Origin: Acanthaster planci
Lineage: Eukaryota > Echinodermata > Asteroidea > Valvatida > Acanthasteridae
NCBI RefSeq assembly: GCF_001949145.1
Contig: NW_019091511.1
Span: 526,731-552,984, forward strand
Direction: 5' to 3'
DNA: 26,254 bases
The notes beneath the pieces are model-generated. The model saw nothing but the letters and a program-made list of their open reading frames with translations. It had not been told where the DNA came from and did no database searches. This document shows positions 9,420 to 20,179 of the stretch, piece by piece; position 1 is the first letter of the stretch, and each line of letters opens with the position of its first letter. The position numbers and the translations under genes are program-made.

Positions 9420-12400
9420 GTGAGTGTTCATGTTTTCAAAGGGAAATCTTTTGATTTTCCAGCCCGAAATAAAGTTTGTGCTGAGATAAAAACATCAACT
9501 TTTCCCGACTTTTAGCATGTTCATGTATTATTTATGATTCAGGTTTTGCAATGAACATGTTCATGTATACTACTCAAAAAAGTGAAGGACCACTTAACTT
9601 GTAATTTTTTAGCAATGCAATGAGCAAGGTCTGGTTCTTTCATTTTTTGTTTGTCTAGATGGTGTTCGCACTGGAATAAAAAAACATCAAAATGCTTTAA
9701 AACATCAGATTCACATTTTCAGCAGTAAAATATCTCATTTAAAAAAAGTATACACAAAATAAAAAGTGGCCCTTAACTTGTTTTGAGTAGTGTATAAGTG
9801 GTGGTTATTACCCGGTAGTTTGTTTTTTTTTTTTAACACACTACCAAAATTTAGTATACGTTTTCAAAAGGAGTACTACTAGCCAGTTGTGAATATGGAA
9901 TTCCTTTGGGTTAAAGTAAATCAAGAATGCACCACCGCATGTATCATGTGTAGTAGATGTTTGCCATTTGGTATTTTCCTTGAAGATTACAACTCCTATA
10001 GTCACCTGGTTTTAGAAATCTTGTTTTGCATTTTTGTGACAATGTGGTGTTGGTCAAGCTGCAAAAATGCATAGCTCTCTGAACAAATTAATCACCTCAC
10101 ATACAGATGTATAATGTTACTCACAATCATGTGCGCTCGTATTAGAAATGACAGAGTTATAAAAAAATACAGCTGGATAGCGTTTCTTAGTCGGAGCGGG
10201 GTGCGCACGTTGTGACCTGCAGAGTCCTGTCTGCAGATGACTAGAAAGTGAAATTGTTTGGCGGCCTGCCAGGAAGGAAAGGCTGAGGTCACATAAGGGT
10301 CTCCTGTAGGATAGGAAGGAACAGACTGAGAAGGTTGGAAGGGGGTGAGTAGGATCTCTGGCTGTGTTGCTAGAGGATGTTATAATGTACAGTGTGTCCC
10401 ATTGCGTGTGTAGGTACATGCAGCTCAGCTGTGCTGAATATGTTGACCTAGCTATTGCCTGCCCGGGCCATGTGGGCCGCGTTTTAACACATCCAAATGC
10501 ACAAACATTTTGAAAGCTGTCCTTTCTGTCGTTTAGTGCTTTAGAGTCTCGGCGTACTTTCCACATTTGAATTCTGTAGGAATATTGCCTTGTCCTAATG
10601 TAAGTATTCCACTATTTACATGGATATTACATGTAACTCTAACCTAAATCCAGACAAACAGCATTTTAAACAGATATGTGACGGTGGGACGACAACTGGG
10701 ATGCTTTGCAATGAAAATGCTTGCCAACGAAATACAGTTATAACATTATGCAAATATAGAGACAAACTGTAACTTGACATGGCTGGTACATGTGTACAGT
10801 TTATCGACTTTGAATGTGGGATTTTTCTAGAGTATTCTTGTATCAGTCTATAGGTACCGGTATTAAGGTTCCATCATGCTTCATGTCAATGCAGTGTTCA
10901 AATTAACCAGGGGATGATTGGGGATCACTTCCTGTTCCAGAAACCCCACGAGATCTTTTTCCATTTGTGAGTGCACCAGCAGGTGCTTTGTGACAAACAC
11001 ACTTGTTCTTCACTGAGTGAATAAATATGTGCTTGGCTGGTCTTCAACATTCCGGATCAGGAGAATGGAATTTCATAATACCTGAGCTGGAAGCGAAGGA
11101 CATTATCAGCATCCATTCTCTTGAGCCAATCTTACAGAGGTAGGGAAAAGAAAACCTTTCCCCAATTGTAACCTTTAAACAAGAGGTGACAAGACCATCT
11201 TCCAAAATTAACATGAAAAAAATGGAACAGTTTTCCCATTTGTAATTGAAAAATGTCCCCAAAATGGGCTTTAATGAGTCCCTTTTTCGCTGATTTCAGA
11301 AACACTCATGTACTGTATTAATGATTTGCCGGTGGCCCCAAAACATCACAGGGAGATGTGGCTGTAAACACGGTGCATCTTCACATGTCAAGCTTCATTA
11401 TAGAGGCATGCTCAAAATGCAAGGTTCTTGCACGGTTCTTGTCCACAACATTGACTGTTTCATATATCAAGTTTAAGTGTTTTTGGTTATAAAACAAACC
11501 ATACACGTACCCCGGTCTTGTGCAATTTGGACCGGAGTGTCGTATTCTGAGACTTGGTCTTGAGGTTTCCATGTAATAACGCGTTGAATCGATCGTTGCC
11601 GGACAATGCATTACGGGTAGATTTTAAACCTTCGCGGTTGTTACAGATAAGTAATATGACAAAGATTTTGGAGGACTGCTTTGACAAACATCCAGTGTCT
11701 GCGAAAGCACTTTGAATTTAGAAAAGCGATGCATAAGCCTGGCTGACTGCTTGTGTTGTGTTGGAGCTGCCAGGGTATGGTGCTGTGCTGCTGGACCACC
11801 GTCAGATTTGTTTGGGGACTGCCACAGGAGTCCCACAACGCTGACAGGCTCCGTGCTGTCATCCTCATTCATCGACAAGTTACTTTCATAGGAATTGAAT
11901 CCACTCACTTTCACCAGAAGAATCCGATACGTCTTTATCTCTTTTTCTTGGACACATTGAAAATTGTAGACTTGGCAAACAAGCACGCACATGGGTTGCT
12001 GTCTTTTTTCTAGAAGCCTCACATGTACACACAAAGGCAGCCCACGATTCAGGTCTGGGTACTCCTATCCTGAGTGCATTATTCTCTGTGGCGTATGAAT
12101 AGTCTGTTGCCACTTCACGTGAAGACGAGTGCACTCTCACATAGACCGGCATGCCATGCAAACTATGCTCCTCGTACTCCTTTTGGAATCTCACAATTAT
12201 TTTGACCAACTAAGAGTAAGATTTTAGGGTTTTGTATCTCAGAGATTTACATGTACGTATAATATTGTGCATTTTCTACACGGCCATCAAACTCATTTTG
12301 ATGCATTTTGACCACAACAATGCCAGTTTATTCATGTATCTTCATGCACGCTTCATGCATGCCTGTCATGGACTTGCATCATCAACCCAACACATTCACA

Positions 12401-13548
12401 AAATTTAACCTTGTGGGTTTTCGAAATCGGCCCAGTTGGTTGTAGACAGAAATTCTCATATCTCATATCTCTCGTGTTGATTTTGGAAGCTAAATTCATT
12501 GTATACTGTTTTGTGGGTAGCCAATCTACCTCCCAAACCCTAGAAGTTGTAATATTTGAAGCCTTTTCCCTACCTCTTTAACTGAACGTTTAAGGCTGGC
12601 CAAACACAGGTTCATTTCTATTTATAAATACAATGTACCTCTTCAGCCACAAAGTCAAAAGAAGTTTTGAAAAGTATTAATTTTCTTTAATTTTGTTCAT
12701 CAGTTTTCATTTTTTTTTTTAACACCCCTGTAGTTGTGTTACTTTACTCTCATGATTAGTTGAAAACAATCTCCTCAAATAGAGATTGATTGGACTCGGC
12801 GCACACTGCGTGAAATGGTGGACAGTGGTCATGTGATAGGCACTCAACCAATAAGAATGGCTAAACTGTTGTAGATACATGTATTTATGAATGCCATTTA
12901 GACACACTGATGTGAAACAAATACTGTAAGACATTACTAGAGTAATGTTCTTGAAACTTTTCGTGTCCAATGGTTTAGAATCCCAATGACATTCTTTCAC
13001 TTCTGGTTGGATTCTGACTTGCCAAATCTACCATAATGCACGTGTCTTCTGGTGGCTTGCTTGACATTTTGCCAGATTTGGCCAGACAGCTCCAGTGTAT
13101 GGCTTTTTCTTGTGCGGTTCAGCAGATGCAGAACCCTGCCTGTTCTGTTTATAGAATGCATTTGGCATGAACAGGCAGAGTCACCCTTGAAAGGGGGGGG
13201 TGGCTACTACTGTTTCCTGTGGCTGTCAAGGATTCCTTAGTCATTTTCTTGTAACAATCAACCTGTCTGGTTTATCTGTATGAAGTTGCTTTCATTTCTG
13301 ATTTTAGAAACATGATACAAAATGGCACCAAAGCAGTGTTTCCATGTCAGTTTCCATAGCTCATTTGAATACAACTTGTTCTTCATAAAATATTTGGTCT
13401 GTCAGGGTTTGATATATTTCATAAGACACTTGCATACAGCTACAAACAATTTCAAATATTGCAGTGTAAGATCATTATCTTTACGGTAGTATCTATTGTC
13501 TTAAGCATTTTGTAATTGGTTTGTTTTTTCTCCCCAATCCTCTCACAG
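9420..13548 (+). other. 4.1-kb intron, no nested gene seen
   Basis: GTGAGT donor at 9420, pyrimidine-rich acceptor TCTCACAG ending at 13548. Contents: a mariner-type MITE (9568-9792) and otherwise unique-looking AT-rich DNA. ORFs of 60-150 codons on the minus strand (10117-10566, 11624-12034, 11886-12209) have no recognisable motifs or family resemblance and overlap one another in different frames, so I treat them as chance. Confidence 0.8.
9568..9792. mobile_element. mariner-type MITE, about 225 bp
   Basis: Imperfect terminal inverted repeats of about 27 bp: the left end starts TACTACTCAAAAAAGTGAAG, and the right end, reverse-complemented, starts CACTACTCAAAACAAGTTAA. Both are followed by GG and CCACTT. 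TA lies directly outside each end (9566-9567 and 9793-9794), the target duplication of Tc1/mariner elements. The interior is AT-rich without an ORF, so it is non-autonomous. It sits inside an intron of the TCF20-like gene. Confidence 0.85.
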
Positions 13549-13598
13549 AATGTCAGCTACAAGTTGACAATTATTCCATGATCTGCCCTCAACATAAG
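13549..13598 (+). CDS. TCF20: TCF20-like gene, last ePHD exon (residues 1149-1165)
   Basis: Acceptor TCTCACAG ends at 13548; donor GTAAAT starts at 13599. The 50-nt exon completes the split Glu codon and reads ECQLQVDNYSMICPQHK, ending in phase 0. C1161-x2-H1164 is the final zinc-ligand pair of the PHD half. With this exon every expected ligand of the ePHD is present, so the domain looks intact. Confidence 0.93.
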
Positions 13599-13616
13599 GT
13601 AAATATGAAGAGACCA

Positions 13617-13780
13617 TTTTTAACTGTTGTTGGATGTGATGAACATGTCTAAGCTGGTTCCATATCAGGATTTTTGAACTGTTGTTGGATGTGATGAACA
13701 TGTCTAAGCTGGTTCCATATCAGGATTTTTGAACTGTTGTTGGATGTGATGAACATGTCTAAGCTGGTTCCATATCAGGA
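13617..13780. repeat. 55-bp minisatellite, three copies
   Basis: Three nearly identical units start at 13617, 13671 and 13726; the first lacks one G. Each unit runs from TTTTTGAACTGTTGTTGG to GGTTCCATATCAGGA. The near-identity indicates recent expansion. It begins 18 bp after the splice donor of the last ePHD exon, so copy number changes would move intron length but not coding sequence. Confidence 0.97.
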
Positions 13781-14070
13781 AAGAAAAGTTACCAGATAAT
13801 CCAATTATGAGATACATTTAAGTGTTACACAAAGAATTTGATTGATTCAGTACAAAATATTACCCGTAGTTTGGTATTAGTTCTGTATCCAAACATTTTG
13901 TTGGATATAAACACCTGAAGTCATTCAGTATTAACTATCTGTCAAAACTCTAAGATCTTTGAATTGTGAAGTTCAAATTAATAGAATTCTGTTGCATGTG
14001 ATTTTACCTAAGTCCGTCCTGTCTGTGTGAAACAAAGTCTCTTTAGTTGATTGTGTATGCTTATTTTCAG

Positions 14071-14103
14071 GACAAGGTTGTAAAAATGAAAGACCTGACA
14101 TGA
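14071..14103 (+). CDS. TCF20: TCF20-like gene, terminal exon (option A)
   Basis: Acceptor TTATTTTCAG ends at 14070. Entered in phase 0 after CPQHK, it reads DKVVKMKDLT and stops at TGA 14101-14103, giving a protein of about 1175 residues. A basic tail directly after the ePHD fits the family, in which the protein ends soon after the zinc module. A polyadenylation signal follows at 14408. It is the nearest acceptor in correct phase, so I take it as the default end, with 15093-15233 as an alternative. Confidence 0.72.
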   Translation, partial: DKVVKMKDLT

Positions 14104-14430
14104 TATAGAATGAGATCGCTGCCGACCTGGAACTTTGTACAGTGTTTCTGCTCCTGAGATACTTGGCATCTCTTCCATGGAATGCACACTACTGCCAGAC
14201 AAGATGACCTCTGACCTTTGGTGACCTTTGAACTTGTGTTGTGTGTCAACAAAATGCTCATATAGTTGGAGGCCATGATTGCTCTATGGTTATTCCATTG
14301 CTGTGTAAAAATTTGGACATGTTTTCACTTGTACGTTGTTGTGGTAAGTCTGAGAACTTTAGTTCATTTTGGAGGGGACTGGTTCTAAAGCCTTGTTCAT
14401 ACAACAAAATAAAGTAATCCTGTAAAATAA
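14104..14430 (+). terminator. 3' UTR and AATAAA polyadenylation signal of option A
   Basis: A canonical AATAAA lies at 14408-14413, about 305 bp after the stop, with GT- and T-rich sequence further on. Cleavage would be expected near 14425-14435. The UTR contains a triplet of TGACCT half-sites at 14205-14227, listed separately. Confidence 0.6.
14205..14227 (-). promoter_or_regulatory. three nuclear-receptor half-sites (DR4 plus DR1)
   Basis: On the minus strand AGGTCA occurs three times in 23 bp: AGGTCA, CCAA, AGGTCA, G, AGGTCA. The last two form AAAGGTCAGAGGTCA, a consensus DR1 of the HNF4/RXR type; the first two form a DR4. The sequence match is exact. Its use as an enhancer within the 3' UTR is inference. 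Confidence 0.55.
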
Positions 14431-15092
14431 TTCATCAATCGTAAAAAAAGCAACTTGTTTACAAGTGGTGTTTTCATAAAATATGTTTTTGTTGCATTGG
14501 AAGAGATCATAGAATTGTGATTAATTTGTGGTTAGCTTGTTATTGTACACAGTAGAGTGAGATTAGTGGTGACAAACTAGCAACAGATTGGTGAATGTAG
14601 GATAAAATTCCTTGAAGAGTTTTCATAGCCAGACTGTGGTGTGACCATTCCTGAGGGTCTGTGCCTGAGTGGGCGATGAATGATGTTTGCAACAAGATTT
14701 CTTTGGTCACTGAGAGAAACTCATTGCCAACTTTGACTGAGCGTCAAAACTCCAGGGCATTTGGAGACAGAGGAAGGTGTCTGAGTAGCCACTTGGTCTT
14801 GAATCGACATGTAATCACCAGAATATGGGCAAGGTTTCAAAAGTATTTGCAATATTCTCAGTACAAAGAGCCGAAGAGTAATTTCTCATGTGAAAAAGTG
14901 AAAAAAAGAGAAAATGAAACTCTGTCATTTGAGGAGTTTGTGTTTGGTTTTTATTCATAAAATATAAATCTCACTATGTTTACCTCATTAAAAGAAATTT
15001 TCCAATCTTTTCCCATCCAAGTTTAGTCCACTTTGGCAGTTGTTTAAATAAACATTTTCTTCCTGTTTCCATAAAATTTCATGTCTTCCTAG

Positions 15093-15233
15093 GAAAACAA
15101 AAAGAAGAAATCAAAGCCAAGCAGTCACTCAAGCAAAATTAGCAGTGTTGAATTTATCCAAAAACAACGTCAGAATCAAAATGAAGAAGTCATCATAGCC
15201 TGTATTCAGCCATTTTTTTTAAGGACAGTATAA
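15093..15233 (+). CDS. candidate alternative terminal exon of the TCF20-like gene (option B)
   Basis: The acceptor CATGTCTTCCTAG ends at 15092. Entered in phase 0 after CPQHK it stays open for 46 codons to TAA 15231-15233, giving a protein of about 1211 residues. It starts ENKKKKSKPSSHSSK, a Lys/Ser-rich hydrophilic tail, continues with a Gln-rich part (IQKQRQNQNEE) and ends hydrophobic. Vertebrate TCF20 is also known to have isoforms differing at the C-terminus after the ePHD. The coding-like amino-acid mix in the first 33 codons supports it. A weak ATTAAA lies at 15315-15320. It remains a prediction that needs transcript support. Confidence 0.45.
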   Translation, partial: ENKKKKSKPSSHSSKISSVEFIQKQRQNQNEEVIIACIQPFFLRTV

Positions 15234-18036
15234 TTATAAGGTGGGAATAATTGGAAAACAAGGATGGAATTGGCTGGATTATTAGTCAGACCATCCTTTT
15301 GGGGGCACATCCATATTAAAAAGCCATACTTGACTACAGGGTACAAGATCAGCCTTTTGCGGTATCTACATGTATTTGTCAGGCTACCTGAGTGCTATCA
15401 GGAAATGTAGACATGTTTCTTATTGTGATTTCAGTCTGATCATGACTCAGTTTAGAACATTTGATCCTGTGGATTACAACTTTTATACCAAGTGTTGCCT
15501 GGTGAACAAAACAGAATGATTTCCCTTTGCAGCAAAGATCCAATAGAATGCTGTCGCAATAATCAAAGAATTCCCCCATCCAAAAAAGTGGTCCACATGA
15601 GTTCTACCCAGCAAGTGTTGGTTCCAAAGGAGATGTTTGCTGTTCCACAGGTTAAGGCATTCTGCCGTAAATGTACATCTAATCTGCTTATTGTCCCTGA
15701 ATGTACTATCCTATCCGTGTATTTAAAACTGAAACTACTTGAGGTTTATTAAGAATGAAATCTGCGTGGATGAAGCTGGTTGATATCTTTTCAGCCAATA
15801 TTCATTTTTGTTACAAACAAGTGACATGAACAAAGTGAATGACAAGTGATTAGTTTAGCCCAAGTGAAACTGAGAGTTGGTATTGACCTTTTGTCTCAAA
15901 AGAGTTTCCTGATAAATGGCAGAATGGGGCTGACCTCGTTTTGCCAATAACTGATGGTATACATGTACTTGTTTCTGGATCATAATCTCATGGTTGTTAA
16001 CTTGGCTTACGAAGTCGTAAACCTACAAGTTCTATTTCACGGTTCTATTGAACAGTCCATATGTCTGAATTCTGTTAGACAGTATAAATACACCGCCACA
16101 AAAGAAGCACACAGCTACATGCTGGCAAAAAGAAATCTCTTTCTTTACAATCAATCATTTAAAAATTACCAGTATCAAAAGAATATGCGCATCACAGTTG
16201 TAAGGTGAGAAATCAAACCGCTTGTATCCGTCTGCTAAACATGGCAGCTTATAAAAAACATTCTATCCGAGTGTTTGATTTTGTTGGGTTGGGGAGGGTT
16301 CATTTTACTTATAAAAGGTTTTTTTGGCTTTGAAGAATGTATAGCGAGATAGATGAAAAGGTAATGTGTATCTTCGTTTGTTCTTTTGAAGACAGACTTT
16401 GGAGAAGTTTCTGATTGACTGCCAACTTGTTGGAGTTTGTTTCCTTTTGTTTACAGTCAAGAGAGCTGTCGGTTTCATTTCATGAGAGAAAATGATCGTA
16501 GACAGTGAAAAGTGATTGTCTTAATTATTGTTATAACAATAAGTGTGGTGGTTTTGATTTGATTACATACTTAGCGTGCTTAGCGTGTACAATGTTGCAT
16601 TACATTGTGTACATAAGACTTCATATCGGGAGGAGTTAAGAGGTGTGCACGCATTCATGTAAGTGTTCTTGGCAAAAAGATTCCAGACAAGAATTCTGTA
16701 AAAGGGGGCTGAATGAAGTGATGGATGTAACCCGCATCTTATCAATTGGTTTCAGCCCAATGTTAAAATTCTTCTTAGTAGGGTGGCATTGTTCTAAGTG
16801 CACACGTGCAACTCCCAAATATGCTGTGAATGAACATTTCTTCTCCATACAGGTCTGTCAAAGACCGAAGAAGATTAGTAGAAATTTGGTACCCAAGATA
16901 TGCATTACTTTTGATATTGTAACATTCTGAGACAGGAGTTCATGATGGTGATTTTAGAATCTCCATTCTTGGCACACATTTGTCCTGTTTTGCTGAGTTT
17001 GGTATCATTGGACAAGGATCATGCAGTATGCAGAATAGTTCGTATTGGATAACATGCCAGGGACAGTTAAGGACCAAAGCTAATAGGGAAAGAAACTTGT
17101 CAGTCCAATCTGTCTGGAGTAACTTTGTTACAGTGTGAATTTGAACATTTGAGAGAGTTAATGGAGTCTTGTAAACAAAAACGTTCCTTGTGTTAAAAAT
17201 GTAGGCATTTGAACAGTTTAAAACTCTTGAAGAAGCCAGGTTTCTTTGCCTGGAAAGTTGTGTTTTCAATATTGTTTCAAACAAAAAGGTAAATGTTTGG
17301 TCAATACTTATTGTTTTATTCTCTGTGCATTTCATGGTTACTATTATAAATAAGATGAAAATGTACACTTTTTGTGGGTTGCTCATTGTCCTGTATTTCA
17401 TTGATGTTTTCTTTTTGTATGTTTATAATACAGTTGGAGCGTTACTCTCTGTATCCTGAAGAGACAGTTTGCATTAAAAAGTTACCAAATGGAAACTGGA
17501 ATGCTTGTGGAAATATCTTCCTTTATAAAGCAATTGTGAGATTAAGGCATTTGTATATGCCAATTTTAGTTTTGAGGGAGTAGTGGAAGTCAGTCAAGGG
17601 CAGACCTGGAACCTGAATATTGGGGGGGGGGTGTTTCAGCAAGTTGACAGTTTTTCATGTAATCTTTTTGGTTCTGAGATGTGCGCGATGTTTTGTTGCA
17701 TCTCTCTTGAGTTGTCTGAGTTCCGATGCGTTAATGTTTGTTCGCGTTTGGAGGAAAAATGGAAAAGAAACTACAGAAGAGGCTCCGTCTCTTCATTTCT
17801 GCTCCTACTGAATGAAACTTTTGGTGGAGTGATCCCGTTGTGCTTCTTGAATATGCCAGTTAGGTAACTTTTCGTTGTTATCTGAGAATAGGCTGGATAT
17901 AATATAGTTGTACAGCAATATTTCATGGAGTTTTTAAAGGTAACTGAAAAAGTCCAGCTTTCGCTAGGATATAAAACCAGAACATTATTCTACTGTCAAA
18001 CTCATCAAATGAGGACAAAATCGCCTTTAACAGAAT
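15234..18036. other. 2.8-kb stretch without a supported gene, several exon-like islands
   Basis: No protein family is recognised. Three places have a good acceptor next to open, coding-looking sequence. 15533-15650: acceptor CCCTTTGCAG, reading KDPIECCRNNQRIPPSKKVV to AVPQ, donor GTTAAG; it needs a phase-2 upstream exon. 16853 onward: acceptor TTCTTCTCCATACAG, with one frame SVKDRRRLVEIWYPRYA. 17434 onward: acceptor ATAATACAG, reading LERYSLYPEETVCIKKLPNG, phase 0, stop at 17581-17583. The phases do not link into one clear transcript. The remainder is AT-rich and featureless. Confidence 0.4.
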
Positions 18037-18042
18037 GTTGCA

Positions 18043-18220
18043 TAGAGGGCGCAGTAGTAGTGTACATGTGAGAGGAGGCCGCGTCTGTAAAAAATAGAGG
18101 GCGTGCTTTGATTTTTAACTGATATTTCTAAGCATAATAGAGGGCGCTGCTCCAAAAAAAGAGAGCTCTTAATATTTAGTCAATAGAGAGCGCTCTTTGT
18201 CAAGTCTACAGAGGGCGCCG
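18043..18220. repeat. cluster of five TAGAGGGCGC-type repeats
   Basis: Within about 180 bp the motif occurs as TAGAGGGCGCA, TAGAGGGCGTG, TAGAGGGCGCT, TAGAGAGCGCT and CAGAGGGCGCC, all on the plus strand, spaced roughly 30-65 bp. The same core appears singly elsewhere in the window (20125, and inverted at about 21050 and 21218). The core agrees with the CTCF core pattern AGRKGGCRS, but the usual CCA-type bases 5' of it are missing, so a repeat family is as likely as protein sites. Confidence 0.7.
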
Positions 18221-18387
18221 TTTAAGGCTAAATAGACTGGTTCCTGAACGCAACATAGTCTCCAGACGTCCAGTCCTACGAGTAACTTGATAAACTGGAT
18301 GAGGAATTAGAGTGGAGACCCAGGATTTCGTCTGAAGAAAGAGAAGAATGCAAGTAAAATGTCGTCAAGGGTCGTGAAAATGTGTTG

Positions 18388-19980
18388 GTAAGACTAAGTG
18401 AACGTTAATAAAAATTAACACCTTTACGAAATTGCAAAGTTTGGTCAGAATCTGTTCTGGAAGCTCACAAATAATGTTTACTTCATTGCTGTACAAAATT
18501 AACTACAAAAAAACTAGTCTTACTACTGAGGCTGACACTATTATGGTCGAGTTCGGGCGCCGTGTTCTTGACACGGGTTTCTTGTTCTCGCGCTCGAACG
18601 ATGGGAACACGACTCAAAAACACTGTTCTCGGAACAGGNTTTTGATTTTTGAACAGCAGCAAAAAATAGAGAGATTGTATACAAAGTTAGAGACAATAGG
18701 AAGTTTTGTAAAATTAACATTAATTATTTTTCACAAGATAGAAGTGAATATTCCTGTTTGAATAGGAAGAATTTAGCCCAGTTGTCCAAGCATTAACTCT
18801 TGAATAGTTTACTACAACATGGACACCGACATGTTGCTTGTCACTAACTAGGCCTACCAGCGATGACCAATTGTACGTAACCAGCGTTCGAGCGGCCGAC
18901 CCAAGAACAACAAATCAAGCTGTTTGTGAAGGTACAAGAACATGCTGCCCAAACTTAGCATATAGTATAGACTCACTCAGGCATGGCAGGCTTTTTGACT
19001 GTTTATGCACGATACAACTGACTCACGTTTACGAGCAGTATCAACTTTAATTATATGACTGTAAGATACAGCCCTGTGTGCCTACTGTCCAATGACTTTT
19101 TATGAGTTCATAGAGGGGCTGCACTGACATCCTCACACAGGACCATTTGTTCCTTGTGTGATATGCTTAAAGTAGACCCTACTTCATTGTCATTTAATGT
19201 AAATAACAAACATGTCCTCTGTGAGGGCACTCCATGCAGTTCCTCTATAGGTCTTCAGTCTGATTTGAATGTAGTCAAGTTTGGCCTAAATCAGATTAAT
19301 CAAGCAGTCAGTAGGTTAGGGTGGGGGTATTTTTGACCAGGAGGAGAGAATTCGACCAACTTTATACAAAAACTACACAGCTGGTCAAATTTCTTGCTAA
19401 TATCCTGCCTGTACCCCAGCCTACATGTTTTTTACTGTCATACGACTGTAATTCATCTTTCTCAGTTAAATCTTCCCTGCAAACAAAGTGACAAAGGCTT
19501 ACTGTTCATGTTTACAAAGGCTATCTTTAACTATTTAGTGAATGCCATGTTAATTCTGTTGGTTGATTCAAATCTTGATATTGAAGATTTCTTCTCTGAA
19601 ACAACTGATACAATACACATCTTGTGATCACAAATTATTAAAAGTCTTGGGTCGGGTCTAGGTATTAACTTTGCAAGGCTTATGTGTTTGTTAAATCATT
19701 CTGGTTTTCTGTTTCATTAACTTGGTATCCAATGCTGTTAAAGTATTATACTACATTTGTTTCATTTGTATTTTGGTTATGTGTCCAACTGTGTCTATTT
19801 TGTTGTTTTTTCACGATTACATTGTGTAGTTTGTTCAGGCTGTTCTGCTCACAAGCCTTGGCTTATGTCAACAGCCTTGTACATGTACTTGCCTACTGTA
19901 TTTCTTTTTTTGTGTGAAGAATTTCCCTAGCTGTTATCCGTAATTTAATTCATTTACTTCAATGTATTATTTTTTATTGA
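18388..19980. other. 1.6-kb stretch without a supported gene
   Basis: The ORFs are short (60-109 codons), AT-rich or T-rich, and unrecognised. One undetermined base (N) lies at 18639. A small nested inverted repeat is at 18551-18599: GTTCGGGCGC pairs with GCGCTCGAAC at one mismatch, and CGTGT/ACACG nests inside. It falls in a locally CpG-containing patch. Just before this stretch, ATG 18359 plus nine codons and a GTAAGA donor resemble a first exon, but nothing confirms it. Confidence 0.5.
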
Positions 19981-19985
19981 GGCAG

Positions 19986-20126
19986 CATGGGTTCCTGTCC
20001 AAGAGGCCGGCCAATTCTATGATTCCTGGACCAGTTTCTGGACAATCTGTGGCATTGTGGGATCCCTGTTGCCTGAGTGAAGGAGACCTGTGTGGAGAGG
20101 ATGAAATGTCAAAGACTGGTCCATGA
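19986..20126 (+). other. exon-like GC-rich island of unknown identity
   Basis: After a possible acceptor (TTTTTTATTGAGGCAG, AG at 19984-19985) a 46-codon phase-0 frame opens with HGFLSKRPANSMIPGPVSGQ and closes at TGA 20124-20126. It is distinctly richer in GC than its flanks. Using the AG at 19980-19981 instead, another frame reads AAWVPVQEAGQFYDSWTSFW before a stop, so the coding frame is ambiguous. I recognise neither product. It may be a terminal exon of an unplaced gene, a non-coding exon, or part of an unrecognised repeat, since a SINE begins 50 bp later. Confidence 0.35.
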
Positions 20127-20179
20127 GGGCGCTGCAGAGGCAGAGCGTTGATGGTGGGAGGAGGACAGTCCCGTCAGAA

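Noticed and set aside
16940-17401. 153-codon minus-strand ORF
   Set aside because: No recognisable family, no splice or promoter context, and amino-acid use typical of chance AT-rich frames.
18359-18387. Possible first coding exon (ATG plus nine codons and a GTAAGA donor)
   Set aside because: Too short to judge, no matching phase-2 acceptor with a recognisable continuation, and no promoter signals.
19684-19917. 77-codon hydrophobic ORF resembling membrane segments
   Set aside because: The hydrophobicity comes from T-rich DNA (Phe/Leu/Cys codons). No homology or gene context is visible.
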